NCBI RefSeq assembly: GCF_932294415.1 | Contig: NC_065538.1 | Coordinates: forward strand, 79,869,834 to 79,933,833 | DNA length: 64,000 nt | Source: Quercus robur | Lineage: Eukaryota; Streptophyta; Magnoliopsida; Fagales; Fagaceae | Reading direction: 5' to 3' | Shown: positions 1-11,466 of the stretch, one piece after another | How the letters are laid out: the number at the start of each line of letters is the position of its first letter | Numbering within the stretch: position 1 is the first letter of the stretch | The notes under the pieces: model-generated | What the model saw: only the letters and a program-made list of their open reading frames with translations | What the model was told of the DNA's origin: nothing | Database searches by the model: none | Program-made: the position numbers and the translations under genes

Positions 1-27
1 ATTCAATTTATAGATAAAAAAAATTAC

Positions 28-1055
28 CTTAGAACCCGGCTTTGCAACGTCCAAGTATGATCAATAAAATGAGCGGTATGACCATAAACCCTCTCTTTTT
101 GTTACTTGAAGTCCACATATCGGTTGTGATTGCCATCCTACTTCCATTCTTGTCCGTCATCTTCAAAGTTTTCTCCCTCTCATTATCATAGATTTTAAGA
201 ATGCCACTCTTCAAAGTATTTCTTGTGACAAGTTTAAACATAGGTTGAAGATCGGCCACAAATTCTTTAAACCCAATATGGTCAACCATTGAAAGAGGAT
301 ATTCATGTAGGATGACCATACGAGCAAGCTTATTCCTAACTCTAACTTGATCAAATTGATAAGTATTCAAACTCATGGTTTCATCCACCTTATTTTGTTG
401 TTTGATCAAGACTTGTTGTCTCATATCCCTTATATCTTTAAATTTCATCCATGGACATCTTGCTAAATGATTACGCAAATGAGTTGTACCTTGGCTAGAC
501 TCACCCAAGTAAAGTTTGTTACAATGATGGCATTGGGCTTTAACTTTTCCTTCAACTTTCTTCCTTGTAAAATGAGACCAAACATCTGAGGTAGTCTTTC
601 TTTTTCTACTTGTATCCAAGTCCTCATTTGTAGGCTCTTGCTCTCCCTTTGTCCCTTCTTGTTCCTCTACCTCTAAGTCTTCTCCCACTAAGTCCACCGT
701 CGGGGATTTCGGATTCCTAATTGGTTCAAAAGTTTGTGAGTTAGAATCAAAACAAATTATCACAAATTTATTATTACACATACTCATTGATTAATAGCCA
801 CAAATTCATAATTACACAGATTCACAAATTCTATCAACGCAATCATAATTAAACATGATTAACTACAAATTCAAACACTTACTCGTTGTTTAATGGTGAT
901 CCTGAGGGTGAACTGCCAGGTGACAATGGTGAGGGTGATCGTGAAAATGGCGAAGGAGACCGCATAGTCGACAAGGGACAACGTCCGGTTCTCAAGGGAG
1001 AACCACTTGGCGAGGAAGAACCAGATTTGTTTGTATCTGTGTTTGCGTCTTCCAT
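28..1055 (-). pseudogene. hAT transposase, BED zinc finger (RICESLEEPER-like), partial and frameshifted
   Basis: Exon 1 runs from the Met codon at 1055 down to 883 and encodes a Ser/Pro-rich leader (MEDANTDTNKSG...). A GTAAGT donor and a TTAG acceptor give a 166-base intron (717-882), and exon 2 (716-28) continues in frame. Exon 2 encodes a BED finger (VWSHFT, then CHHC with Cys and His ligands, then HLRNHLARC) followed by the start of the catalytic domain (MAITTDMWTSSNKKRGFM). After that, around 75-80, the reading frame slips by one base: the next frame gives the AHFID and W-LQSRVLR pattern expected for the family. A donor-like GTAATT at 27-22 suggests a further intron and exons outside the window. 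BED-hAT proteins bind their own termini and catalyse cut-and-paste transposition. This copy looks dead because of the slip. It is a transposase, not a host gene. Confidence 0.75.
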
Positions 1056-2277
1056 CTCCGTTTTAGGATCTGCATTCCCAACAAATACAAAAAACAAACA
1101 ATTTCTTCCATTAAACAAACTATGCAGAAATGAAGAAGACACCAAAGTTATCACATGAAACAAAGTCACAAAACCCTATGGCATTGACCCTTTGAAACAC
1201 TTTCTTGCTCCTCAAAGCAACAACAATTCATGTAAATTACTAAATTTTACCTCCAAAAGTAAATAACACCAAAAAGCAACCAAATCAAGTTCCAAAATTT
1301 AATTTATATGATTTATAAACTTATATTTTATTTATAATTTTAAATATATGTGAGTAAAGGCAAAGAAAATCATACAGCTACATGCTTAAAAACCCACTTA
1401 AATGTTTTCAAAAAAAAAAAAAAAACCCACTTAAACAACCAAAATTCAAATTTAAAATAAAAACAAAGTTCATCGACCCCCTATAGTGCACTTGGATTCA
1501 ACAAAACAACTACATAACTCCAAAAACATGAAGAGAAAAAAAAATCATTTCTCACTCACTAACACATTATAAAGCATAGATCTTTGGACTGAGCACTCTA
1601 CTAATCCATACATTCATCAATAAAATCTTCGAAGACTGGATTCTAAAGCAACAAAACATATATCTCTGCATGTATATTAATTTGAATATAACCTATCAAT
1701 ACACAGAAACCTCAGACAAATACAACCCCAATTATATAGTTAAAAAAATAAATAAATAAAGTTCACTATATCCCTACAATGCAGTTGGATTCAGCAGAAC
1801 AACTATATAACTCCAAAAACATGAACAATATCTTTTCCCACTCACTAACAGTGTAAAGAATAGATCTTTGCACAGAGCATTCTATAAATTCAAACTACAA
1901 ATATAATTTGAATTTAAAAAAATCACAAGTTTAACCTTACATTCACCAATAAACCTTCAAAAATTAGATTCCAAAATAACAACACCTATATTCTTGTATC
2001 TGGCTCCAAAATTTTTGAAAAACAAACTAAATTGAAAGTGAAATTAGAGAAAGAAGAAATAGTACCGAGAAAAAACGGTGAGAAGAGCGAAAGCGAAGGC
2101 GGAGGAGAGACAGAAGATGCGGGTGTATTTGGGAAGCTGTAAGCTTTTGGCAGTGAGGGCAACGGAGAGTCGGAGAGGGCAACAACAACAACATAACAAC
2201 AACAACCAAAAAAAAAAAAAGGAAAATGAAAGCACAAACCTGATGGAGATCAGAACAGAGCAACCGAGCAAAATGAG

Positions 2278-2520
2278 CTGTCGGTCAACAACAACAACAA
2301 CATTACAACAAAAAAAAAAAAAGAAAGGGAACTGGTGACTGGTGAGAGCACAAACCTGGAGATGAGCTGCGGAGTGAGGGAGAGCCGGACTTGTCGGTCG
2401 ACGGTCAACAACATTACAACAAAAAAAAAAAAAAAAAAACGGTGACTGGTGAGAGCACAAACCTGGAGATGAGTTGTGGAGTGAGGGAGAGCCGGTGACT
2501 GGAGATGAGCTGCGAAGTAA
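2278..2520. repeat. Direct repeats in the hAT leader
   Basis: A block of roughly 95-115 bases (ACAACAACATTACAAC, poly(A), GGTGACTGGTGAGAGC, ACAAACCTGGAGATGAG, GAGGGAGAGCCGG) is repeated two to three times between 2278 and 2520. Short open frames here are by-products of the repeats and homopolymers. Confidence 0.6.
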
Positions 2521-2842
2521 GGGAGAGTCGGTCGGAGTGAGGGAGAGCTGAGTGAGGGAGTGAGGGAGGCTGAGTAATTTGGGGATTACCGGGTTAGGGA
2601 TTTAGGGTTAGAATTATAGGTTTATATATATATAGGGTATTTTAGTAATTTAGGGTACCGGGTTTTTAACGAGCCGGGTTTCAGGTCGGATTTCGGGTTT
2701 TTTTGATAAAACCCGGACCCGCTTCGAGTTTTTTTTTTTTTTTTTTTAAGACCCATACCCGACCCGATTCCTAATCGGACCGGGTAAAACCCGGCCCATT
2801 AGGGTCGGGTACCCACGGGTCGGGCCGAAATTGTCATACCTA

Positions 2843-3050
2843 ATACAGAACCATGTGATAATTGTAGTTTAGAGTCGTCTTGCGACAAACATTTCCCCAG
2901 AAACTAGAAGGTGTACATTGGACGAAACTTAAAATTTTGAGAGTTTATCATACTTTCAGTATTTTTTTAATTAAATATATTATCTTATTTTAAATATATA
3001 ATAATAAGTAATAGTAAATTTTAATTTTCACATTTTATGATTACAACTTA
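2843..3050 (+). repeat. Segmental duplication copy A, left part
   Basis: Bases 2843-3050 align without large gaps to 11198-11400 (shared landmarks: CAGAACCATG, AATAATTGTAGTTT, GTCGTCTT, CGACAAA, GTGTAC, TTAAAATTTTGAGAGTTT). The homology resumes at 9453, so about 6.4 kb of nested insertions split copy A. No gene is seen in this part. Confidence 0.75.
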
Positions 3051-3444
3051 GCCTATAGCGTCACTATCAAATTTAGACATTATACTATTAGCATATTTAG
3101 TAGATCAATATTAAAAAACTGGTTGGTGAATATTGTGATCATGATAATTAAATAAAACATGTAGCATTAAATAAAACAATTACACTTGGAAATTGAATAA
3201 ATCCATTATGTAATGTGAAGTACACAAATGGTTTTTTTTTTTTTTGGAAAACTAACAATTTTGTTGAAAAACAATTATTTGTTTCAAAATGGCATTTGGT
3301 GCACATAAAAAAAATAAAAAAATAAAACATATATGTTCAAGTAAACTATATCATTTAAGCATTTCTTAAGTATTGAGAATCTAATTACGAAAATAATATT
3401 TTAAAAAATCAAACATAAAAAACTATTTAATTTTCATTCGATGT

Positions 3445-3565
3445 TCAACCAAGAAAGTCAATACCGTACCGGAGGCTGTACCGGTTTGGTTACCGGTACG
3501 ATATATTTCGGATACCGGTCAATACCGGTATACCGTTTCGAGTTTACTGCTATTTTATATATTTA

Positions 3566-3596
<31 letters not shown>

Positions 3597-4600
3597 AAAT
3601 CTTTATTCTGGAGTATATATTTATATTTATATGTTTAGTAGTTAAAGTTCACATAATAATAATTTATTATGAGCACTTAAATTTCAATTTATAAGCATAT
3701 AATATTTCACTTATTGTTTATCTCTAGCTCACATATCAGCCTATTAATTAATAAAAATATAAAACCAATGAGTGACAATAGTTGAAAATTTGAAATAAAA
3801 AATGTCATTGAAATTTCAAACTTTTTTTTTTTTTTGACATCAAAAAGGTAGAATCATTTTATTAAAGGAAAAGTAATATAAGTATAATAGGGTCATGGGC
3901 TGTACTAGACTGATCAGCCATGGACAAGACATAAACCAATAAAATACAATTCAAAATTCTAGCTAGTAAGCTTGAGTCCGTAGACAACACGTAAACCAAT
4001 AAAATACAACTTAAAATTCTAGTTAGTAGGTCCTTTGATTTGCTACTAGTGTCTGATACTCATCAACTCAAATATCAATGTCTACACGTGTGGTGTCAAT
4101 ATGCACACGAAATAAGACTACAAGAACCACACAAAACAAAAGGACCAAGGGGACGGTGCAGCTGTAGTCTAAACAACAGATAAGAAGAATAGAAAAGAAA
4201 AGGAAAAAAAAGAAGGAAAGTGAACAGACGAAGATGAAGGAGGAAGACGAATGGGAAACCAGCTAAATGTTAATGACGACCAACAAAGTGGTTCTGAGCT
4301 TGAAGGCAACGTGAGCCATTTGGTACTTTTATTTTTGTTTTGTGTTTTTTTTTTTTTTGTTTTTTTTTTTAAGAAGCTTTTTGTACTAGCCGGTTTTTAT
4401 TTTCCGCCCGAAATGACCGATATTTGCCGGTATGATCGGTACGTGATCGGTACGGCCGGTATTTTTTCTGGTACAAAACAAGGGAGTATTTTGTACCAGT
4501 TTACTATACCAGTTTACTGGCCAGTACGGTATATACCGGCCGTACCGGCACAGTACCGACCGGTACGGTATGGAATTAACTTCCTTGTGTCCAACCTTAC
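3445..4600. mobile_element. Putative non-autonomous TIR transposon with CCGGTACCGG-type subterminal arrays
   Basis: Two GC-rich zones, 3460-3545 and 4390-4575, are packed with ACCGGTAC/CGGTACGG words in opposite orientation and bracket about 840 bases of AT-rich DNA. The outer ends are similar when one is inverted (AAGAAAGTCAATACCGTACCGG against AGGAAGTTAATTCC plus ATACCGTACCGG). No transposase is encoded; the 117-residue open frame at 4251-4604 simply runs through the right array. The interior holds a local tandem duplication near 3905-4025. hAT is the likeliest family but is not proven. Confidence 0.45.
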
Positions 4601-4687
4601 TTAAAAGAATCAATGAAAACATATTATATTGCAACTGTGTTTAAACTTTTAAGGGGTTCTAAATCTTAGTGTAAAGAAATGTAGTAC

Positions 4688-5155
4688 CTGTTGGGCCCAC
4701 TTGTAGGACTTGGAGCAGACCTTAATATCAAATTTGTAAAAGATTGCAAAAGCAAACCAACTTGATGAACTGATAAACACGAAAAAGAAGCAAAGAAAGA
4801 AAAAATACAAACTAACTTAATAAACATGAAGAAGTAAAGAAGAAAGAAATAATTTACATATTATATATCTATTAATTTAATAACAAAAATAAAGAAGAAA
4901 AGTCATACCTAGGGGCTAGGGCCCGCTAGTAGGACTTCCAGCAACCCTTAATATCAAATTGGTGAAAATTTGAAAAGCAAACCAACTTGATAAACGTGAA
5001 GAAGAATTAAAGAAGAAAGAAAAACTGAAAAGCAAACAACTAAAAGATAAGAGTGGCTGAGAAAACAACCGAGTGACTGAGAAAAATATGGGGATGATGG
5101 ACTTCAAGTCCGTTATTAAGAGTGGCTGAGAAAACAACCTTAATATCTTCTTCTT
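4688..5155. repeat. About 220-bp imperfect direct repeat
   Basis: A block starting CCTGTTGGGCCCACTTGTAGGACTT near 4688 recurs near 4908 with the same order of landmarks (TAGGACTT, CTTAATATCAAATT, GCAAACCAACTTGAT, AAGAAAGA). A 22-base word (AAGAGTGGCTGAG...) also appears twice, near 5050 and 5120. No coding potential seen. Confidence 0.6.
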
Positions 5156-5204
5156 CTTCTTCTTCTTTTTAAACTACATGCATCTCATGAGTTATTTTGA
5201 CAAA

Positions 5205-5395
5205 AACTATATAATAATGCTAATAATACAAACTATTTTATAAAAAAATTTACAAACTGCTGATGTGGTGAGTAATTATTAGTAAATGAAAAAGTGATAT
5301 TAATGGTTGGTCTAAATAAAAATTTGTAAGAAATTAGCCACATCAATATTTTGTAAAAATATTATAAAATAATTTGTAACTGTAGTATTACTCAA
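5205..5395. mobile_element. MITE with about 55-bp inverted repeats
   Basis: The left arm (AATACAAACTATTTTATAAA ... CTGATGTGG) and the inverted right arm (AGTTACAAATTATTTTATAA ... TTGATGTGG) pair across a short centre. A related copy occurs at 53230-53410 (shared CTGATGTGG-GGAGT and AGTAAAAAAGTGGT). No coding capacity. Confidence 0.6.
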
Positions 5396-5559
5396 AACTA
5401 TATCTATTGTGACATTTGTTTGTCACAATAGACCATATATTATGAAAGATTTACATTGCCTTCGTAGAAACACAATATTGTGATAACTATTATGCTTCGT
5501 CACAATAAGGTTTATTTATTTATTTTACTAATAAATTTCATTGGTGGGGATATGATAAT

Positions 5560-7600
5560 TTGTGAATTGAAAAAATTTTATTATTTTGGCTCATATATCA
5601 TGTATTATCACTTATAGGTTTAATCAATTTGAATATGTATGTTATAAATATATGTTAATTTGATTTATTTAGTTAGTTTTTCTAAATATTATTACATAGT
5701 TGATGATTAAATTGGTTATTAGTTGAATATATTATGATTTTATAATAAATATACCATTCATATATGTATATCTATAATTTTATTAAGTATTTGTGTATTT
5801 TATGATACATAATATAGGTATACAACACATTTCCATCATGCGCTATACTTAGATTTGAAATCTAACCGTTAGATTTGAAGAGTGTAATGAAAGGTTAATT
5901 ATGGTTACAATCAAACGGTTGGATTTAGAGAAAGACACAGTCAAAGTTTAGTTAAAGTTGGTTAAACCCGGTCAAACTTAATGGATGGTCCCGAGACCAC
6001 TGGACTTGGTAAAATTCATATTCAATTCTTGGTTATTGGGATTGAAGAATATGGTGACATATTGGTGTTGATGAAATTTGAGACCAATTAGATGGTTAGA
6101 TTGAGAGAACATAATCATACAGGTATACAACACATGTCCATAACACGCCATACTTAGATTTGAAATCTAACCGTTGGATTTGAAGAGTGCAATGAAAGTT
6201 AAATTCTCGTAAATTATGGTCACAATCAAACGGTTGGATTTAGAGAAAGACGTGGTCAAAGTTTAGTTAAAGTTGGTCAAACTCAATCAAACTTAATAAA
6301 TGGTCTTGAGACCACTGGACTTGGTGAAATTCATATTCAAATCTGGATTATTGTGATTGAAGAGAATGGTGACATATTGGTGTTAGTGAAATTTGAGACC
6401 AATTGGATGGTCAGATTGAGATAACATAACTGTACAGGTACACAACACATGTCCATCATGACCATACTTAGATTTGAAATCTAACCGTTGGATTTGAAGA
6501 GTGTAATGAAAGGTTAATTCTAGTGAATTATGGTCATAATCAAACAGTTGGATTTAGAGAAATTTGCGGTCAAAGTTTAGTTAAAGTTGGACAAACCTAG
6601 TCAAATTTAATAGATGGTCCCGAGACCACTGGACTTGGTAAAATTCAAATTCAAATCTTGATAATTGAGATAGAAGAGTATGGTGACATATTGGTGTTGG
6701 TGAAATTTAAGATCAAATGGATGCTCAGTTAGAGAGAACATAGTCATATAGGTACACAACATATGTCCATCACGCACCATACTTAGATTTGAAATCTAAC
6801 CATTGGATTTGAAGAGTGTAATGAAAGGTTAATTCTCATAGATTATGGTCATAATCAAACGATTAAATTTAGAGAAAGGGACGGTCAAAGTTGGTCAAAT
6901 CCGCTCAAACTTAATAGATGTTCCTAATACCACTAGACTTGGTGAAATTTATTTTCAAATCTTGATCACTGGGATTGAAAAGTATGGTGACATATTGGTG
7001 TTGGTGAAATTTAAGACCAATTGGATGGTTAGATTGAGAGAACATAGCCATACAAGTACACAACACATGTCCATCATACGTCATACTTAGATTTGAAATC
7101 TAATCGTTGGATTTGAAGAGTATAATGAAAGGTTAATATTCATAAATTATGGTCACAATCGAATTGTTGAAATTAGAGAAAGGCGCGGTCAAAGTTTAGT
7201 TAAAGTTTGTCAAACCTGGTCAAACTTAATAGATGGTTTCCAGACCACTGGACTTGGTGAAACTAGGTTCATGGGAAGGTTTTTAGTGGATTATTGGGTA
7301 TTGGAATTGTTGTTAGAAAATATCAATGAAAAAATAATTTTGAAAGATGATGAACATCATGTTAACATTGACTTAGGTAATTTGATTAGGCAAAATGATG
7401 AAAAAATATATTATTTTGACTCATATATCATGTATTATCACTTTTATTATTTTGAATATGTATGTTATAAATTTATTTTAATTTGATTTATTTAGTTACT
7501 TTTGGTAAATATTATTGCATAACTAATGATTGAATTGGTTATTACTTGAATATATTATGAATTTGTAATGAATTTATAAATTCATAATATTTATAATGAA
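5560..7600 (+). repeat. Five-copy about 310-bp tandem array flanked by longer direct repeats
   Basis: Units begin at about 5816, 6121, 6436, 6750 and 7054 (spacings 305, 315, 314 and 304), each starting AGGTATACAACACAT or similar and containing TTTGAAATCTAACCGTTGGA, ATCAAACGGTTGGATTTAGA and GAGACCACTGGACTTGGT. The array ends near 7266. The sequence before it (about 5560-5760) recurs after it (about 7400-7570), so the array sits inside a larger direct repeat. Short open frames (6845-7090, 7271-7486) are not conserved between units. Confidence 0.85.
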
Positions 7601-7820
7601 TTTATTAGTTTGGTAAATATTGACTAATACCTTTCTTATGACATATGATACAGAAAAATCAAAAATTGATTCACGATACGATTAACATTTTGATAATTTT
7701 GGTATTAGTTAGTATTTTGAATGGAATTAGAACCTTCTCGATTTTTATTTTATTTTATTGATTTCGAGTTTCAAATGGGTAACATTATGGTTTAAGAGTA
7801 TTTTGAAGCAACAAGCCCTC

Positions 7821-7824
<4 letters not shown>

Positions 7825-7868
<44 letters not shown>
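7825..7868. repeat. (CT)n microsatellite
   Basis: About 22 uninterrupted CT units within gene-free DNA between the tandem array and the CACTA subterminal region. Confidence 0.95.
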
Positions 7869-7871
<3 letters not shown>

Positions 7872-8049
7872 GAATTTGATAGTTTTAAATTACTTTGTAG
7901 GTTTCAAGGTTATTTTGGTTATTATATAAGTTTGGGGGTATTTTGGTCATTTTGACAAGGCTAATGGTATTTTAATCATTTCAAATATTCTAAAGGAATT
8001 TATGTCATTTGAAATATTTTAAGAGGCATTTGGAGGATTTGATAAATAA

Positions 8050-9452
8050 AAAATATATCAAAATTATTTTTGCCACATATTAGTGACAACAATCTTTGTC
8101 TTCATTAAAAGATCCCTTATAGAGATGACTTGATTCATTGCTAATATATAATCTACTTCCCTCCAATAATTCCCACCACTTTTGATAGTGAATATTTTTC
8201 CCTTCATTATATTTTGGTAGATATATTTGTGACAACATGTTGTGTCTTTGCTAAAAGGTGATTATTAGAGATGACAAATTATATCGTTGTTAATAGCCTT
8301 TGTAGGGACTAGGGCCCAAAATAATGTATTGGGCCTTGGGCCTTGGGCCTTGTCCGAGGACACTAATAAGTCCAAGAAGGAGCAAGTAATTGTTAAACGT
8401 TCCCAATTAAAGTCTAAAAGATGGAGAACAAGTGGGAGGTAATCCGAGGAGGAAATCCTCCTCGGATATGATGAAAATAGTTCACAATATGTACTCCATC
8501 TGTTAGCCTAATCCCTTAGAAAGCTCCAATAAAAGAGACATACTTCATGAACATACGAGAAGGAAGGAAATCCAAAAATATGCCACCACTGCATTAAATG
8601 CACTGCAGTTACTTTTCTGACCGCATTTATGTGGAGAAAACCTCTAAACAGTACTACTTTGGCTACCACAACTCACAGAAAACCAAAGAGGGTGTCTAAT
8701 AGGACAAGTACTCAAGTAAGGGTTCGGATAATCAACAGGTGGAGGGTGAAGATGATCCAAAGGAGGATATATAAGGTGAAAGACTCTTCATGGATGAGGG
8801 GGGGGGGGGGAAGAAAAGGAAAAAGAGAACACTGTAGTAATCAAAATTGTCTCTATATTTAACTGTAATCAATATACATAATTACAGCCTCCTCGGACTG
8901 AAAGCCTTTTGAGATCAATACATCTTGTTTATGTTTGATTGTCATTTTAATCCCATATTAGCCGTTGTTCAATTCGTTAGGGCCTAGTTCTTTGACCCAC
9001 TCTCTACAAATTTATTATATTGGGCTCACTGGACTGAGATCCCATATACTTTGGGTTTAGGCCACAAATCGGAACCCCACAGCCTTCTAATAGCGTCGAC
9101 CAATGTGTCATCGTTGATGAATAAAGTATATATATAATATATTACTATATATTTTTGGCCACATATTTGCGATGATACACAAGGTCGTCACTAAAGATGA
9201 TTATTAGTGATGATAGATGTTGTCTTTAAAATAAACCTTATTTTAGTGATGTAAATGTCGTCACTACAAAATTTATTATCATTGCTAAAAGTTTCCCTAC
9301 ATTTTCCAAAAGTAAATAAAATTCCCTTCATGGCGTTAGCGACAACTTATTAGCGATGACCATATATTATCGTCACTAATGTGTGTAGAATAGTGGCGAT
9401 TTTTTGGTCATCGCTAAAACTTTGGTCGCAAAAGACCAAAATTCTTGTAGTG
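8050..9452. mobile_element. CACTA (En/Spm) transposon, right end and subterminal region
   Basis: The right boundary 9441-9452 reads ATTCTTGTAGTG, the inverted form of the CACTACAAGAAT end typical of plant CACTA elements, preceded by a short hairpin (TTTGGTC...GACCAAA, 9421-9440). Upstream, imperfect TTAGTGATGAC/GTCGTCACTA words recur at 8070-8290 and 9100-9420 as expected of subterminal repeats. Just outside lies sequence homologous to 11.44 kb, so the boundary is real. The left terminus was not found; it may be near 5400, where TTGTGAC words cluster, or it may be lost. A solo LTR (8301-9081) interrupts the element. Confidence 0.7.
8301..9081 (+). mobile_element. Solo LTR, 781 bp, target duplication GCCTT
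   Basis: The segment starts TGTAGGGACTAGGG and ends GGAACCCCACA (TG...CA), and is flanked on both sides by GCCTT (8296-8300 and 9082-9086). A plus-strand TATA-like box (ATATATAAGG, about 8768) and a palindromic CTCCTCGGAT zone lie inside. The inverted end shares ATTTGTAGAGAGTGGG with the LTRs of the 54-59.7 kb element, and TATA orientation is consistent with a related family inserted the other way round. No internal region remains, so recombination between LTRs is inferred. Confidence 0.85.
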
Positions 9453-10238
9453 TCATTAAAACAAAAGGAAATACTGAAAATAAACCAAACTCTAAAATCT
9501 TAACCAAAAATGCTTTTTGGTACTTTTTGTGCGTTCAAGATTTTTTATCCACTCCCCTCAAAAAAAGGATTTGATATTTTCACTTACCTAATGCGGTCTA
9601 ATCCTATAGCGGCTGGCGGCTTGATTTACGTTTGTTTTTTTTCTTTAATTTGGTGTGTCATTCTTCTTCATGTATAATAATACCATGTCACTCACATTAA
9701 TTTATGAAATGTGTAACATTCTCACATATAAGAGTTCGACTTGTCTAAGTGAAAGACAATTGAAAATCAATTACCTAATTTGTTTAAAAAAAAAAAAATT
9801 ACCTAATTAATGAAGGTAACGATCATGGACAGAGCCATGGCTGGACTTGGGGCGGGCAATGGCCACCCCCCCCATTTTTTTTAAAAAAATATTATTATAT
9901 ATATGGGTATTAATTTTAGCAATTTTTTTTTAGAAAATTACACTTTTGTCCTCTTAAAAATATCATTGATTCTTTTAAAAGTATTGTTATAGTCACAAAT
10001 TTTTCTATAACATTTATATAAAATATTAAGATAGCAAATTCTTATCAGTTCGCATTTGAGCTCATCACTTACATTATCAATTATTTGTAAAAAAATTTGT
10101 AATTCAAACATTTTCCTCATTTCAAAGACCATTAAAAAATTTATAAGTCCAAAATCTAAAAAATAAATATACAAGTCCAAAAGAATTAGTACAACAACAA
10201 AAATTACCAATAGTAAAACTAAAAAAATCAAGCCTAGT
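9453..10238 (+). repeat. Segmental duplication copy A, right part, with truncated hAT-like element
   Basis: Homologous to the tail of 11401-11466 plus 13404-14120: shared ATACTGAAAATAAAC, AAAATCTTAACC, GCGTTCAAGATTTTTTATCC and CTTCATGTATAATA. From 9824 it contains the same small hAT-like element as copy B (GTAACGAT then CATGGACAGAGCCATGG), but homology stops at about 10238, so the 3' end of the element is missing here. Confidence 0.8.
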
Positions 10239-11195
10239 CAATATATATGTAAAGAGACACTATAGCCTAGTTTTCCTCTCTTGCTTTCAATTGCTGAATC
10301 CAGCCTTGTGTCATCACAGTTATTCGATGCTGCTAGTCGTGGATAAGCCTGCCATTTAACCAATTTCTTGGCCAATTCAAGGCTGTTTGAAAATTTTACT
10401 TGATCTCAGTGGTTTCAAAACAATATTCCAAACACATAGTAGGTCATTTTTTGTGTTTTGGTGGTAAAGTCCTGTCAATAATATGGCAATTAATAGAGAA
10501 GTTGAAAGAATTTTTGGCTTTGGCAAGGTTTTCTCAAGAAATTCTTTTTCGCCTTTCTCTACAAAATATTAAGGTATTATTTTTTTTTTTTCCTGTGGTG
10601 ACGAGCGAATACCAAGAAAAACTTTATATCCAGCAATATTTTGAATTTGCCTAATTTCACTCGACTGCTCTACTTTGCTCGACCAAAATTCTTCGACTTG
10701 CACGGTGAATATATAGTTTTCTCTTGACTTCAACTTACAACAAACAGTTACAAACTTACAAATGAACTTGAATAACATTCACAATAAAAAAATTTCATTA
10801 CAAGTAATTATAAATTTATATTGCACTAGTAATGTAAATTTTATATCATAAACTAAATATATTGTACACTTTTTATTAATGTGTATAATATTGTAATCAT
10901 TTGTAAGTCTATAACATAAATTTTAAATTGCTAGTACAGTATAAATTAAGAATTTTCCTTCAATTATGAAGAAACTTTTGTCATAGAATTTAGCGAAATG
11001 GCTACACACTATGAATGACACCATTACAGATTTAGCACCATTGACATGTACTGATCACCACTAGTGTCATTAATTAGTGTTGTGATTATCAAAAGCATAA
11101 GGGCCACAATTGTAATATCAACCTAGCTCGTACACAATCATGATTAGGTGGTGGACCACACTGGACAAAGTTTGCATGTGGAATAGCAAGTCGAG
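10239..11195. other. Gene-free AT-rich stretch
   Basis: No recognisable gene, RNA or transposon terminus. Two overlapping open frames on opposite strands (10400-10654 and 10569-10778) have no family signature and depend on a homopolymer run. Confidence 0.6.
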
Positions 11196-11466
11196 TACAG
11201 AACCATGCAATAATTGTAGTTTGAAGTCGTCTTTCGACAAATATTTCGTCAGAAACCAGGAATGTGTACCCTGGACGTAATTTAAAATTTTGAGTTTAAT
11301 TTATTTTCAGTATTTTTTAATTAAATATATTTTTTTTGTTTTAATTATATAATAGAAAGGGATAGTGAATTTTAATTTCTATTTTTGATTTTATTAGTAC
11401 TAAATGATATGACAATTTCATATTAAAAAAATTCAATTAAAAAAGTACTGGAAATAAACATACCGT

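Larger units (their letters stand above)
1..2842 (-). mobile_element. hAT (Ac-like) DNA transposon, 5' portion; 3' end outside the window
   Basis: Read on the minus strand, the element starts at 2842 with a terminus beginning TAGGTATGACAATTTC, followed by a GC-rich subterminal zone (2640-2830) full of GGGT/CCCG words. A repetitive 5' leader (2040-2580) holds AAC-rich and GAGGGAG-rich direct repeats, and a BED-finger transposase gene follows (28-1055). The 8 bases just outside the terminus (2843-2850, ATACAGAA) would be the target duplication; the sister segment at 11.2 kb carries GTACAGAA at the equivalent place without the element. The other terminus lies left of base 1, so the duplication cannot be confirmed. 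Confidence 0.8.

Noticed and set aside
879-1169. Upstream Met at 1169 as transposase start
   Set aside because: The Met at 1055 begins the conserved Ser/Pro leader; the extra N-terminal stretch is AT-rich 5' sequence without family similarity.
5816-7266. CRISPR-like array
   Set aside because: Units are about 310 bp, fully repeated with no unique spacers, in a plant nuclear genome.
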